From assembly GCF_024753145.1 (NCBI RefSeq), contig NZ_JANUGU010000001.1:1302001-1366000 (forward strand): a DNA stretch of 64,000 bases. Reading direction: 5' to 3'. Position numbers and translations under genes: made by a program. The notes beneath the pieces are model-generated. The model worked only from the letters and a program-made list of their open reading frames with translations, had not been told where the DNA came from and ran no database searches. Each line of letters begins with the position of its first letter. Position 1 is the stretch's first letter. This DNA comes from Massilia terrae (lineage in GTDB: Bacteria > Pseudomonadota > Gammaproteobacteria > Burkholderiales > Burkholderiaceae_D). This document shows positions 25,933 through 33,706 of this stretch, piece after piece.

Positions 25933-27626
25933 AGACCCGCATCGCCACCCGCCCCTGCCCGCCGCACACAGCCGCCATGCTGATCCAGGGCGGCGTACAT
26001 CCTGTGCTGGCCCGCATCTTCGCCGCCCGCGGCCTGTCCGACCCGCGCGAGCTGTCGAGCGAACTGCAGGCGCTCGCGCCGCCTTCCGGCCTGAAGCACA
26101 TCGATGCGGCCGCTGTCTTCCTGGCCGACGCCATCGCGGCCGGGAAGAAGATGACCATCGTCGCCGACTACGATTGCGACGGCGCCACCGCCTGCGCCAC
26201 GGCGCTGCGCGGCCTGTCGATGATGGGCGCGCGGGTCGACTACATCGTGCCCAACCGTTTCGAGTACGGCTACGGCCTCACGCCCGAGATCGTGGCGCTC
26301 ACCGCGCGCGAAAAGCAGCCCGACATCATCATCACCGTCGACAACGGCATCGCCAGCATCGACGGCGTGGAGGAAGCTAAACGCCGCAACATCGAAGTCG
26401 TGGTCACCGACCACCACCTGCCCGGCGACAGCCTGCCGGACGCGCGCGTGATCGTGAACCCTAACCAGCCCGCCTGCGGCTTCCCCAGCAAGCACCTGGC
26501 CGGCGTCGGCGTGGTGTTCTACGTGCTGCTCGCGCTGCGTGCGGAGCTGCGCCGGCGCGGCGTGTTCGACCAGCAGAACCAGCCCAAGCTCGACTGCCTG
26601 CTCGACCTGGTGGCGCTCGGCACCGTGGCCGACGTCGTGCGGCTCGACGCCAACAACCGCATCCTGGTCGCGCAGGGCATCAAGCGCATGCGCGCCGGCC
26701 GCATGCAGCCGGGCGTGGCCGCGCTGTTCCGCGTGGCCGGGCGCGAAGCCCGCAGCGCTTCGCCTTTCGACCTCGGCTTCGCGGTCGGCCCGCGCCTGAA
26801 CGCGGCCGGACGCCTGGACGACATGTCGCTCGGGATCGAGTGCCTGGCCACCGACGACGAAGGCCGCGCCTGGGCCATCGCGCAGCAGCTCAACGACATC
26901 AACATCCGCCGCCGCGAGATCGAAGCCGAGATGCAGGACACGGCGCTGCTGCGCCTGGACGAGTTCCAGCCGCAGGACAGCAGCACCATCTGCGTGTTCG
27001 ACGAAGGCTGGCACCAGGGCGTGATCGGCATCGTCGCCTCGCGCCTGAAGGAGAAGTTCTACCGCCCGACGATCACCTTCGCGCCGGCCGGCGACGACCT
27101 GATCAAGGGTTCCGGCCGTTCGATCCCGGGCTTTCACCTGCGCGACGCGCTCGACCTGGTATCCAAGCGCGTGCCCGGCCTGATCGACAAGTTCGGCGGC
27201 CACGCGATGGCGGCGGGCCTGACGATCCGCGCGCACGCGCTCGACAGCTTCCGCGAGGCCTTCGAGGCCGTGGCGCGGGCCTGGCTCAGCGAAGCGCAGC
27301 TCGAGCGCGTGATCGAGACCGATGGGCCGCTGGAGGAAGCCTACTACACCACCCACTTCATCGAGCTGATGGACGCGCAGGTGTGGGGACAGGGCTTTGC
27401 CCCGCCGGTGTTCTGCGACGAATTCAAGGTACTGAGCCAGCGCATCCTGAAGGAGCGCCACCTCAAGCTTCTGTTGGAGCGCAACGGCAAGCGCTACGAC
27501 GCGATCTGGTTCGGCCAGACCGCCTCCATGGGCGAGCGCGCCCGGGTCGCCTTCCGCCTCGACGCCAACGAGTACAACGGCGTGACCAAGGTCCAGCTGC
27601 TGGTCGAGCACGCGGAGCCTGCGTAA
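25929..27626 (+). CDS. recJ: Single-stranded-DNA-specific exonuclease RecJ
   Basis: 565 residues from a TTG at 25929 that overlaps the preceding stop codon. RecJ is a 5'-3' single-strand exonuclease in recombination and mismatch repair. The DHH phosphoesterase motifs are complete: VADYDCDGATA (~80), IITVDNGIAS, VVTDHHLPG and NPNQPACGFPSKHLAGVGV. The second domain (DHHA1) has GRSIPGFHLRDAL and FGGHAMAAGLTI. An OB-like C-terminal domain ends the protein. No ATG lies near the expected N-terminus, so the TTG is preferred; KTRIATRPCPPHTAA is a plausible opening for the family. Confidence 0.95.
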   Translation: MKTRIATRPCPPHTAAMLIQGGVHPVLARIFAARGLSDPRELSSELQALAPPSGLKHIDAAAVFLADAIAAGKKMTIVADYDCDGATACATALRGLSMMGARVDYIVPNRFEYGYGLTPEIVALTAREKQPDIIITVDNGIASIDGVEEAKRRNIEVVVTDHHLPGDSLPDARVIVNPNQPACGFPSKHLAGVGVVFYVLLALRAELRRRGVFDQQNQPKLDCLLDLVALGTVADVVRLDANNRILVAQGIKRMRAGRMQPGVAALFRVAGREARSASPFDLGFAVGPRLNAAGRLDDMSLGIECLATDDEGRAWAIAQQLNDINIRRREIEAEMQDTALLRLDEFQPQDSSTICVFDEGWHQGVIGIVASRLKEKFYRPTITFAPAGDDLIKGSGRSIPGFHLRDALDLVSKRVPGLIDKFGGHAMAAGLTIRAHALDSFREAFEAVARAWLSEAQLERVIETDGPLEEAYYTTHFIELMDAQVWGQGFAPPVFCDEFKVLSQRILKERHLKLLLERNGKRYDAIWFGQTASMGERARVAFRLDANEYNGVTKVQLLVEHAEPA

Positions 27627-27638
27627 TCCCAACCCAAA

Positions 27639-27730
27639 AAACCGTCATCCCGGCGCAGGCCGGGATCCATGCGGACTTACCGAAGTGGCGAGCGGTCTAT
27701 GGATCCCGGCCTTCGCCGGGACGACGGTTT
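27639..27730. repeat. REP-like inverted pair downstream of recJ
   Basis: Half-elements 27639-27670 and 27698-27730, each with the CCCGGC-N-GCCGGG core and AACCGTC edges. The spacer (GACTTACCGAAGTGGCGAGC) is the reverse complement, with few changes, of the spacer at 24778-24800. It probably also ends recJ transcription. Confidence 0.82.
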
Positions 27731-27979
27731 TCAGGGTGGATGCCGAACGCGAACCGCCCATTCGTTAAAAAAATTACAACCTATTCTTGGTGCTAGGTTT
27801 CGCCCCCTCCCGCCCCGCGTACACTGATTCGCAGGGTTGACGAAAATTTAACTTCTCCGCCCCAAACGCCCTGATCCGACGCCCTGTCCGGCCGCGCCGC
27901 GGGCACTGCTTTGCCTAATTTTCGGCAGCTTCGCTTCCTCGACAGATCACTGGTTTCAACCATTTTTGAGGGGACCACA
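27731..27979 (+). other. Leader region of the pore-former-like cluster
   Basis: With the repeat before it, this completes a 353-base gene-free gap. An AT-rich patch (27765-27790) and a TTGACG box (27836-27841) are present, but neither has a well-spaced -10, so no sigma-70 promoter is claimed. A GAGGGGA ribosome site lies at 27968-27974 before ATG 27980. No coding sequence was recognised. An upstream in-frame start at 27911 has no ribosome site. Confidence 0.45.
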
Positions 27980-29254
27980 ATGAGCTTACTCGTTCCATCG
28001 CCACTGCTCCTGCAGGCCGGCGACAGCAAAGACGCACAGCGCTTCCTGCTCGCATCGCGTGAATGGCTCGACCTGCAGACCCGCGTGCAGGCCGTGCTGG
28101 CCCTGCCGAGCGATATCGGCGAATACCAGGAGCGCTACGGCGACGCCTCGTCCGGCACGCAGATGAAGGATTGCTTCGACGCGATGCACCGCCTGCAGCA
28201 GACCGCCAACTGCTACGGCAGCCCCACCGGACTGCGCGCCAAGATCATCAAGGATCCGGGCTTCCTCGCCAACGCCACGCGCCCGTCCAACGACGCGTTC
28301 TCGGCCACCGTGTGGACCCTGCAGCGCACGCACCTGGACGCATTCACCATCGCCTCCACCTTCAAGAGCATCCCCGACCTCGCCCAAGGCGCGCGGCCGT
28401 CCGACACCGTGGCCGGCATCAAGTCGCTGTTCATGGACCAGGGCCAGATCATCTCGTCGATGGACCGTACCATCGGCCAGCTCAACACCTTGATCACCGA
28501 ATTCCAGGGCCTCGAGCAGAAGCTGGCCGACGCCCAGGACCAGATGAAGACCTACACCGACCGCTCGTCCAAGACGCGGGTCGAACTGGACAAGGAGATC
28601 GGCGAGATCCGCGCCACCATCGCCGACCTCGAAAAGGAACGCGATGCCGCCTATGGCAAGTGGCTGGGCCTGACCATCGCCGCCTGCGCAGTCCCGGCGG
28701 TCATCGCCATCGCCGGCATCGCCATCATGGTGATCCTGGCCGTGCCCACCGGGGGCGGCAGCTTTGCGGTGGGCAGCGCGATCACCGGCGCCGGCGCCGC
28801 GCTGGCCGGCGCCGCGCTCGGCACCGCCGCCGGCATCGCGCGCACCAAGTACGAGGACCTGTGCACGCGGGTGCAGGAGGAAGACGAATTCCTCGGCAAG
28901 CGCATCTGCTACCGCAGCGACCTCGGTGCGCTCGACGAGCTGATGAAGTTCACGCTGCCCTCGTCGACCAGCGTGATCAGCCAGCTGGGCGAAGTGCGCG
29001 ACGCCTGGAACGGCTCGATCCGCGAACTGTCCTCGCGCGTGAACGACCTGTCGGTGGCCAACCTGACGGACAGCCCGTGGCTCAACCAGGGTCTGATGAA
29101 CGACGCCGCCGCCAGCTGGGGGCGCCTCGACGAAGCGCTCAAGGCCTTCGTGCGCGGCTCCTTCGTCGACGCCACCCTGATCGATTTCGGCGATCCGCTG
29201 CCGCGCGACGACGCCAAGTGGATCCAGAACTTCAGCGCCCGCAAGGCCGCGTGA
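27980..29254 (+). CDS. Alpha-helical pore-forming toxin-like protein, component A (XaxA/HBL-like architecture)
   Basis: 424 residues with no signal peptide. Helical N-terminal half, a coiled coil (~155-225), then an uninterrupted hydrophobic/Gly-Ala-rich block (229-287: a VPAVIAIAGIAIMVILAV helix, a Gly-Gly-Gly turn, then an Ala/Gly helix). A second helical arm (290-400) follows. Two long helical arms around a hydrophobic hairpin is the layout of ClyA-superfamily alpha-pore-forming toxins such as XaxA/YaxA, AhlB and HBL-B/L1. It is clearly paralogous to the next protein: RYGDASSG vs KYGAVSGS, LRAKIIKDPGFLA vs LRAALIKNPGLLA, IADLEKERDAAYGKW vs IADLEKSRDEAYKAW. It is first in a four-gene run. 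ATG 27980 follows AGGGGA; an in-frame ATT-rich extension to 27911 was rejected. Toxin activity is inference. Confidence 0.72.
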   Translation: MSLLVPSPLLLQAGDSKDAQRFLLASREWLDLQTRVQAVLALPSDIGEYQERYGDASSGTQMKDCFDAMHRLQQTANCYGSPTGLRAKIIKDPGFLANATRPSNDAFSATVWTLQRTHLDAFTIASTFKSIPDLAQGARPSDTVAGIKSLFMDQGQIISSMDRTIGQLNTLITEFQGLEQKLADAQDQMKTYTDRSSKTRVELDKEIGEIRATIADLEKERDAAYGKWLGLTIAACAVPAVIAIAGIAIMVILAVPTGGGSFAVGSAITGAGAALAGAALGTAAGIARTKYEDLCTRVQEEDEFLGKRICYRSDLGALDELMKFTLPSSTSVISQLGEVRDAWNGSIRELSSRVNDLSVANLTDSPWLNQGLMNDAAASWGRLDEALKAFVRGSFVDATLIDFGDPLPRDDAKWIQNFSARKAA

Positions 29255-29298
29255 GCGGCTTCGCACATCCAACGTTCCGTCCAAACCAGGAGAACAAC

Positions 29299-30558
29299 AT
29301 GTCTGTAACCGCAGCCAACGACGCATCGACCATCGCTCCCGCCCCCGGCATGCTGACGCCGTCCGATCCGCAATCCGGGCAGAAATCGCAGTTCGCGCTG
29401 TTTTCCGACAGCTGGATCGAGCTGCAGGGCTATGTCGGCGCCGCCGTCGACCTTCCGATCTCGAAAGGCGACTTCGAACAGAAATACGGCGCCGTCAGCG
29501 GCTCCAAGACCATCCTCGGCTGCATCGATGCGATGAAGGGCGTGCAGGCCGCCTCCACGGAATTCGGCGACCCGCGCTCGCTGCGCGCGGCGCTGATCAA
29601 GAACCCGGGCCTGCTCGCCACCAAGGACGCGCCGTCCGAGATTTACACCCACACGGTGTGGGTCGGCCAGCGCGTGCACGAGACCTCGGCCACCATCGTC
29701 AGCGGCTACCAGAGCGTGCTCGAAGGTCTCACCGGCCTGCCGCCGTCGGAACAGGTGACCAACCTGAAGGCCTACCTGTTCGACCAGACCATGGGCCCGA
29801 TCCCGCTGTCGGAGAAGATGTCGAAGGAAGTGTCGCTGCTGATCCAGAAGATCGGCCGCTTCGAGCAGAAGATGAACGAGTATAACGAGAAGCTCAGCGC
29901 GTTCACCGGCAGCTCGTCGCAGATGATCACCGACATCAACACCACCATCGGCAGCCTGACGCAGAAAATCGCCGACCTCGAAAAATCGCGCGACGAAGCC
30001 TACAAGGCCTGGCGCGACTTCACCATCGCCGCCGTCACCACCTCGGTCGGCTGCATGCTGATCGGCGGCCTGCTGGCGCCGTTCACCGGCGGCGTCTCGC
30101 TGCTGGTCGGCGGCGCGGCCGCGATCGCGACCGGCGTCGGCCTCGGCGTCAAGGCGGCCCAATGCCGCGCCGAGTACAACGCCTACTGCGACCTGATCCA
30201 GGAACAGGGCGAAGAGCTCCAGAAGAAGCAGCGCCTGCGCTCCGACCTCGGCGACTTCAACACCCAGATGCAGCGGGTCGGCCCGGCCATGTCCAAGTTC
30301 CTGAAGAACCTGCAGACCGTGCAGGGCGTGTGGGTGCAGATGAACTCGGACATGATCGCCATCAGCCAGAGCATCAACGAGGGCAACGTCGGCAACCTGC
30401 CCTTCCTGGTCAAGGCCAAGTCCAAGCTGGCCGTCGACTCGTGGCAGGCGATCGACAACAGCGCCAAGCAGTTCACCGTCGAATCGCTGGTCGACTACAC
30501 CAGCCTGGCCTTCGGCGATGCGATGCCGGCCAACCAGCCGCTGGCCAAGGCAGCCTGA
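29299..30558 (+). CDS. Alpha-helical pore-forming toxin-like protein, component B (paralogue of A)
   Basis: 419 residues from the ATG at 29299 (AGGAGA seven bases upstream). Layout as in component A: a low-complexity Pro/Ser N-terminus (~1-30), an N-terminal helical domain, a coiled coil (~170-235), a hydrophobic hairpin (241-286: AAVTTSVGCMLIGGLLAPF, Gly-Gly turn, LLVGGAAAIATGVGLGV), and a returning helical arm to ~400. No secretion signal is present. Local identity with A is strong in the N-terminal domain and just before the hairpin, so the pair arose by duplication. Multi-component alpha-PFTs typically have one or two such membrane-penetrating subunits plus a hydrophilic one, which would be the next gene. 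The frame is open far upstream through gene A, but that part is shadow sequence. Confidence 0.72.
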   Translation: MSVTAANDASTIAPAPGMLTPSDPQSGQKSQFALFSDSWIELQGYVGAAVDLPISKGDFEQKYGAVSGSKTILGCIDAMKGVQAASTEFGDPRSLRAALIKNPGLLATKDAPSEIYTHTVWVGQRVHETSATIVSGYQSVLEGLTGLPPSEQVTNLKAYLFDQTMGPIPLSEKMSKEVSLLIQKIGRFEQKMNEYNEKLSAFTGSSSQMITDINTTIGSLTQKIADLEKSRDEAYKAWRDFTIAAVTTSVGCMLIGGLLAPFTGGVSLLVGGAAAIATGVGLGVKAAQCRAEYNAYCDLIQEQGEELQKKQRLRSDLGDFNTQMQRVGPAMSKFLKNLQTVQGVWVQMNSDMIAISQSINEGNVGNLPFLVKAKSKLAVDSWQAIDNSAKQFTVESLVDYTSLAFGDAMPANQPLAKAA

Positions 30559-30618
30559 CGGCGCACGCTCCGCCGCCCGCGCGGCGGCGGAGCAGTACTT
30601 TAATTCGAAAGGATCACT

Positions 30619-31617
30619 ATGGCCCGGATTATCGGAACTTCGCTGGCGGTCCCGCGCGCGGCGCTGACGGCGGACGGGCGGGCGCTGGCGTTCGAACCGC
30701 TCGGCTTCCCGCGCCTTGCCGCCTACCTCGACAAGATCGACCGCCTGCCCGCGGACGCGCGCACGCTCACGCCGGCGCTGGGCGCCGTCTGCGTCGCGAT
30801 CGCCGACGCGGTGCATGAATTCGGCACGCCCGCGCAGCTAGCCGGCGCGGTCGGCATTGCCAGCGCCGCGGCGCGTCCGCAGCGCCCCTACCTGGCCTTC
30901 GCCTGGACCATCGGCCAGCTGCAGGCCGCGGCCAAGGACTGCCTGCGTGCGCTGCAGACCTGCGTCGCCGCGGCCGCCGCGCCTGCCGACCGCCGCGCCG
31001 CGCTGCACGAAATGGGGCCGCTGGCGGCACAGTCGCGCGACCATGCCGCGGCCCTGCTGCCCGAGATCCAGCAATTCCGTGCCGCGATCGTGCGCGAGAA
31101 CCAGCAGTTCAACAGCGCGATGGCGGAGGTTGGCGCGACCTTGCAGAAGCAATGGGAAGCGGTCGGCGCCCAGCGCGCGCGGCTCGAGAACCTGCAAGGG
31201 CAGCTGCGCGAGACCGGCATCCTGCATCCGCACAAGCGCCAGGAACTGGCGGCGCAGATCCAGAACGCCGAGCGCGAGCTGGCGTCCATCACCGCCGCCG
31301 CCGAGCACCTGCGCGTGCAGGCGGCCGCGCTGAACGACGTCATGCAGGACGGCGCCTGGCTCGACACCAGCCTGTGCGCGATGGCCGACTTCCTGCAGAG
31401 CGTGCGCGCCGCGTGGGCCACCTTCGGCGGCGCGATGACCCAGCTGGCGGCGGACGCCACCAACGAGCAGCTCGGCGATGCCGACTGGCTCGGCGCCCAG
31501 ATCGGCGCGGACGATGCGATGCCGCGTTGGCGCACCCTGGCCGAAGCGGCCGATCATTTCTGCGTCGAGGCACAAGTGCGGCAGGCGCAAACAATCCAGC
31601 CAAAGGTGAAAGCATGA
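30619..31617 (+). CDS. Hydrophilic helical protein, probable component C of the pore-former-like cluster
   Basis: 332 residues, ATG 30619 with AAAGGA upstream. Strongly helical and Ala-rich. It has a long coiled coil (~150-240; segments such as QRARLENLQGQLRETG and QNAERELASITAAAEHL) and no long membrane hairpin. The C-terminal ~60 residues (AAWATFGGAMTQLA ... WLGAQIG ... RWRTLAEAADHF) align by pattern with the same region of A (SWGRLDEALKAF) and B (SWQAIDNSAKQF), so it is likely a third family member. In AhlABC- and HBL-type systems a hydrophilic subunit completes the pore. XaxB-like identity is an alternative. Its stop overlaps the next gene (ATGA). The assignment rests on context and pattern, not on a search. 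Confidence 0.62.
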   Translation: MARIIGTSLAVPRAALTADGRALAFEPLGFPRLAAYLDKIDRLPADARTLTPALGAVCVAIADAVHEFGTPAQLAGAVGIASAAARPQRPYLAFAWTIGQLQAAAKDCLRALQTCVAAAAAPADRRAALHEMGPLAAQSRDHAAALLPEIQQFRAAIVRENQQFNSAMAEVGATLQKQWEAVGAQRARLENLQGQLRETGILHPHKRQELAAQIQNAERELASITAAAEHLRVQAAALNDVMQDGAWLDTSLCAMADFLQSVRAAWATFGGAMTQLAADATNEQLGDADWLGAQIGADDAMPRWRTLAEAADHFCVEAQVRQAQTIQPKVKA

Positions 31618-32645
31618 GAACCCTAGCCATCCATCGCCTGCTGCGCGCCCTGCCGCTGCTGGCCGCCCTTCCCTTGCTGGCCGCGCTGCTGCAGCCGGCG
31701 CGCGTCCAGGCCCAGGCGCCGACCACGCAGGCACTGGGCGAAGCGGTCGACCAGCTCGCGCAGTTCCAGAGCGAGGCCGCGCGCATGCAGGCGCTCGCGC
31801 GCCAGTCCATCGGGCCCTACTACCTGCGGCTGAGTTTCAGTTACTGCGAGATCGACTTCGGCATCTTCGGCTGCGCCAAGCACGGCACCGGCCGATGCGA
31901 ACGGCAGGTGGTACTGGGCGGCATGCAGCAGCTCGACATGGCGCTGGAGCACGCGCGCAACGACGGCGTGCGACTCGAGCAGAGCTTTGCCCCGACGCGT
32001 GACTGGATCGCGGGCCTGCCCGGCTTCAGCGCCAACTTCGGCAGCACGGCCGACATCGTGCTCGCGGTCCAGCAGCAAACCCGCCAGGGCCAGGTCCCGA
32101 CCCAGCAACAGCGCGACCAGGTCAATGCGGCGCTGGCCAAACTGCAGGACGACCTGGCGCGCAGCGCGTCACAGCTGGAGGCAGGCGTGAGCACACTGGC
32201 GGCCGCGCTGCAGCGCCAGAGCGAGTTCCGGGAACAGATCAGGCAGGCGATCGATATCTCGACGCGCTCGGCGCAAGATGACCTGAACCGCGCGGAGCGC
32301 GACATGAGCACCACGCGGTGCCGGGACGGACTGCCCGAACAGCTCAGCGTCATCCGCGTCGATTTCGGCGCCAAGGCCAACCAGCTGCAAGCCTCGTTCG
32401 CCAATCTCGGCGCGGCCAGCGGGGGCGCCGAACGCAGCCTGGGCGTGCTGCTCGGCGCGGTCGTCAATTCGCGTACCGAGATGCAGAACGTGATCAACCT
32501 GGTGCAGGCGGCGCGCAACGACCAGATCGGCAGCTTCCTGGAACAGCTGCACCTGGCGTCGGCCAAGAAGCAGTGGGAAGACCTGGCGGCGGCGCAGGGC
32601 CGCGCCATGGTCGCGATGGGTAGCGTGGCGACGGCAGGAAACTGA
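31614..32645 (+). CDS. Secreted Cys-containing helical protein, fourth gene of the pore-former-like cluster
   Basis: 343 residues. A clear Sec signal peptide (MRTLAIHRLL, a Leu/Ala core, cleavage around VQAQA at ~33-36) makes it the only exported protein of the four by the general route. The mature part is helical, with cysteines in YCEIDFGIFGCAKHG and GRCERQ and another in TTRCRDGLP, which may form disulfides in the periplasm. Long coiled-coil segments lie at ~150-220. Its C-terminus (NDQIGSFLEQL ... KQWEDLAAAQGRAMV) resembles the equivalent part of component C. It may be a periplasmic accessory, immunity or assembly factor, or a fourth subunit. I do not recognise a named family. The start overlaps the stop of component C, so expression is coupled. 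Confidence 0.6.
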   Translation: MRTLAIHRLLRALPLLAALPLLAALLQPARVQAQAPTTQALGEAVDQLAQFQSEAARMQALARQSIGPYYLRLSFSYCEIDFGIFGCAKHGTGRCERQVVLGGMQQLDMALEHARNDGVRLEQSFAPTRDWIAGLPGFSANFGSTADIVLAVQQQTRQGQVPTQQQRDQVNAALAKLQDDLARSASQLEAGVSTLAAALQRQSEFREQIRQAIDISTRSAQDDLNRAERDMSTTRCRDGLPEQLSVIRVDFGAKANQLQASFANLGAASGGAERSLGVLLGAVVNSRTEMQNVINLVQAARNDQIGSFLEQLHLASAKKQWEDLAAAQGRAMVAMGSVATAGN

Positions 32646-32689
32646 TCAGGCGTCCCGGTTCGGCGCCGCATGGCTGCGCCGGCCGGGGT

Positions 32690-33148
32690 TTACTTCTTGC
32701 AGTTGCAGACTTGCGAACCGCGGTCGAACACGATCTTCCAGGTATTCGGCGCTTCCAGCCGCCAGATCGAATTGAAACGCCCCACCACCTTGCCGCTGGG
32801 GTCGTAGACCGGGCCGCCGCTATAGGCCAAGGTGCCCGATTCGACCACCTCGACCTCTTGCGGTTCCCACGAAAACGGCGCCTCGGGCTTGATGTAGAAA
32901 GTCTTCCACGCCTGCGTGACCGCATCCTTGCCACGCAGGACCTGGCCGTCGCCGCCAAAGAACACGGCATCCTGCGACAGGAAGCTGGCGAAGGCGGCAT
33001 GGTCGCGCGCCTTCATCGTCGCCGCGAATGCGCGCTCGGTGTCCGCCACCTGCTTCTTGAGCTCGGCATTCGACAGGCGCTGCGCGCTGGCGGCTGCCGC
33101 CAGGGTGAGGAGCGCAACGCACAGCAAGCCAATCCATCTCAAACGCAT
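32690..33148 (-). CDS. Exported SnoaL/DUF4440-like protein
   Basis: About 152 residues from ATG 33148. The signal peptide MRLRWIGLLCVALLTL...ASA is followed by a nuclear-transport-factor-2-like domain: ERAFAATMKARDHAAFASFL, then DAVFFGGDGQVLRGKDAV and a C-terminal IVFDRGSQVCNC. Such domains bind small hydrophobic ligands or act as enzymes; the role here is unknown. The start is ambiguous. GGAAGGG precedes ATG 33148, but AGGAG also precedes an in-frame ATG at 33190, which would add 14 residues ahead of the signal peptide. The first was preferred because it begins the signal sequence properly. It is convergent with the pore-former-like cluster. Confidence 0.75.
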   Translation of the reverse strand: MRLRWIGLLCVALLTLAAAASAQRLSNAELKKQVADTERAFAATMKARDHAAFASFLSQDAVFFGGDGQVLRGKDAVTQAWKTFYIKPEAPFSWEPQEVEVVESGTLAYSGGPVYDPSGKVVGRFNSIWRLEAPNTWKIVFDRGSQVCNCKK

Positions 33149-33216
33149 CGGGAAACCCTTCCATTTGGACAAGATTTGCAATTCTGTCATGGTCGTAATC
33201 TCCTGACAACCATCGC

Positions 33217-33245
33217 TTGCGCCAACTCCGGAATTGGAGTATAAC
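33217..33245 (+). promoter_or_regulatory. Promoter and probable operator of the Xre-RES module
   Basis: TTGCGC (33217-33222), a 17-base spacer and TATAAC (33240-33245). The inverted repeat ACTCC-GGAATT-GGAGT (33225-33240) fills the spacer and touches the -10. A further CCGGAG half-site follows at 33256-33261. This is a classic position for autorepression by the antitoxin. Confidence 0.6.
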
Positions 33246-33268
33246 AAATCCATAACCGGAGCAATACC

Positions 33269-33706
33269 ATGAGCCTCGCCTACGCCTACCCCAAAAGCCG
33301 CTTCGAACCCGCCGTGCTGGTCGACCTCAATTCCAAGGCCGAGCGCGAGCGCCTGTCCAAATCCGCCCTCAAGGGCTTCTTCCGCCTCGCGGCGGCCTGG
33401 GAGCTGCGCGACGAAGACGCGCGCGAACTGCTCGGCGGCCTGTCCTCGTCCTCGTTCTACGAATGGAAGAAGAACAACGATCGCGTGCTGGAAGTCGACC
33501 GCATCACCCGCATTTCCTACCTGCTCGGCATCTACAAGGCGCTGCACGTGCTGTACGGCGCCAAGCTGGCCGACGAGTGGGTGCAGCTGCCCAACACCAA
33601 CCCCATCTTCGGCGGCCGCACCCCGCTCGCCTTCATGCTGGGCGGCGGCATGCTGGCCATGCAAACCGTGCGCAAATTGCTCGACGCGCGGCGCGGAGGG
33701 CTGTAG
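33269..33706 (+). CDS. Xre-family antitoxin with C-terminal toxin-binding domain (MbcA/ParS type, DUF2384)
   Basis: 145 residues. The N-terminal helix-turn-helix-like region (~28-75, including SKSALKGFFRLAAAWEL and LSSSSFYEWKK) is followed by the DUF2384 region: ITRISYLLGIYKALHVLYG, ADEWVQLPNTNPIFGGRTPLAFMLGGGM. The NPIFGGRTPL block is the hallmark of antitoxins that cap RES toxins. It presumably binds the RES protein encoded next and represses its own promoter through the dyad at 33225-33240. The stop and the toxin GTG overlap by one base (TAGTG), so the toxin is translated by coupling. Confidence 0.9.
   Translation: MSLAYAYPKSRFEPAVLVDLNSKAERERLSKSALKGFFRLAAAWELRDEDARELLGGLSSSSFYEWKKNNDRVLEVDRITRISYLLGIYKALHVLYGAKLADEWVQLPNTNPIFGGRTPLAFMLGGGMLAMQTVRKLLDARRGGL

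Noticed and set aside
28063..29298. Extension of component B upstream through component A in another frame
   Set aside because: The upstream part is an Arg/Pro/His-rich shadow of component A; ATG 29299 has a good ribosome site.
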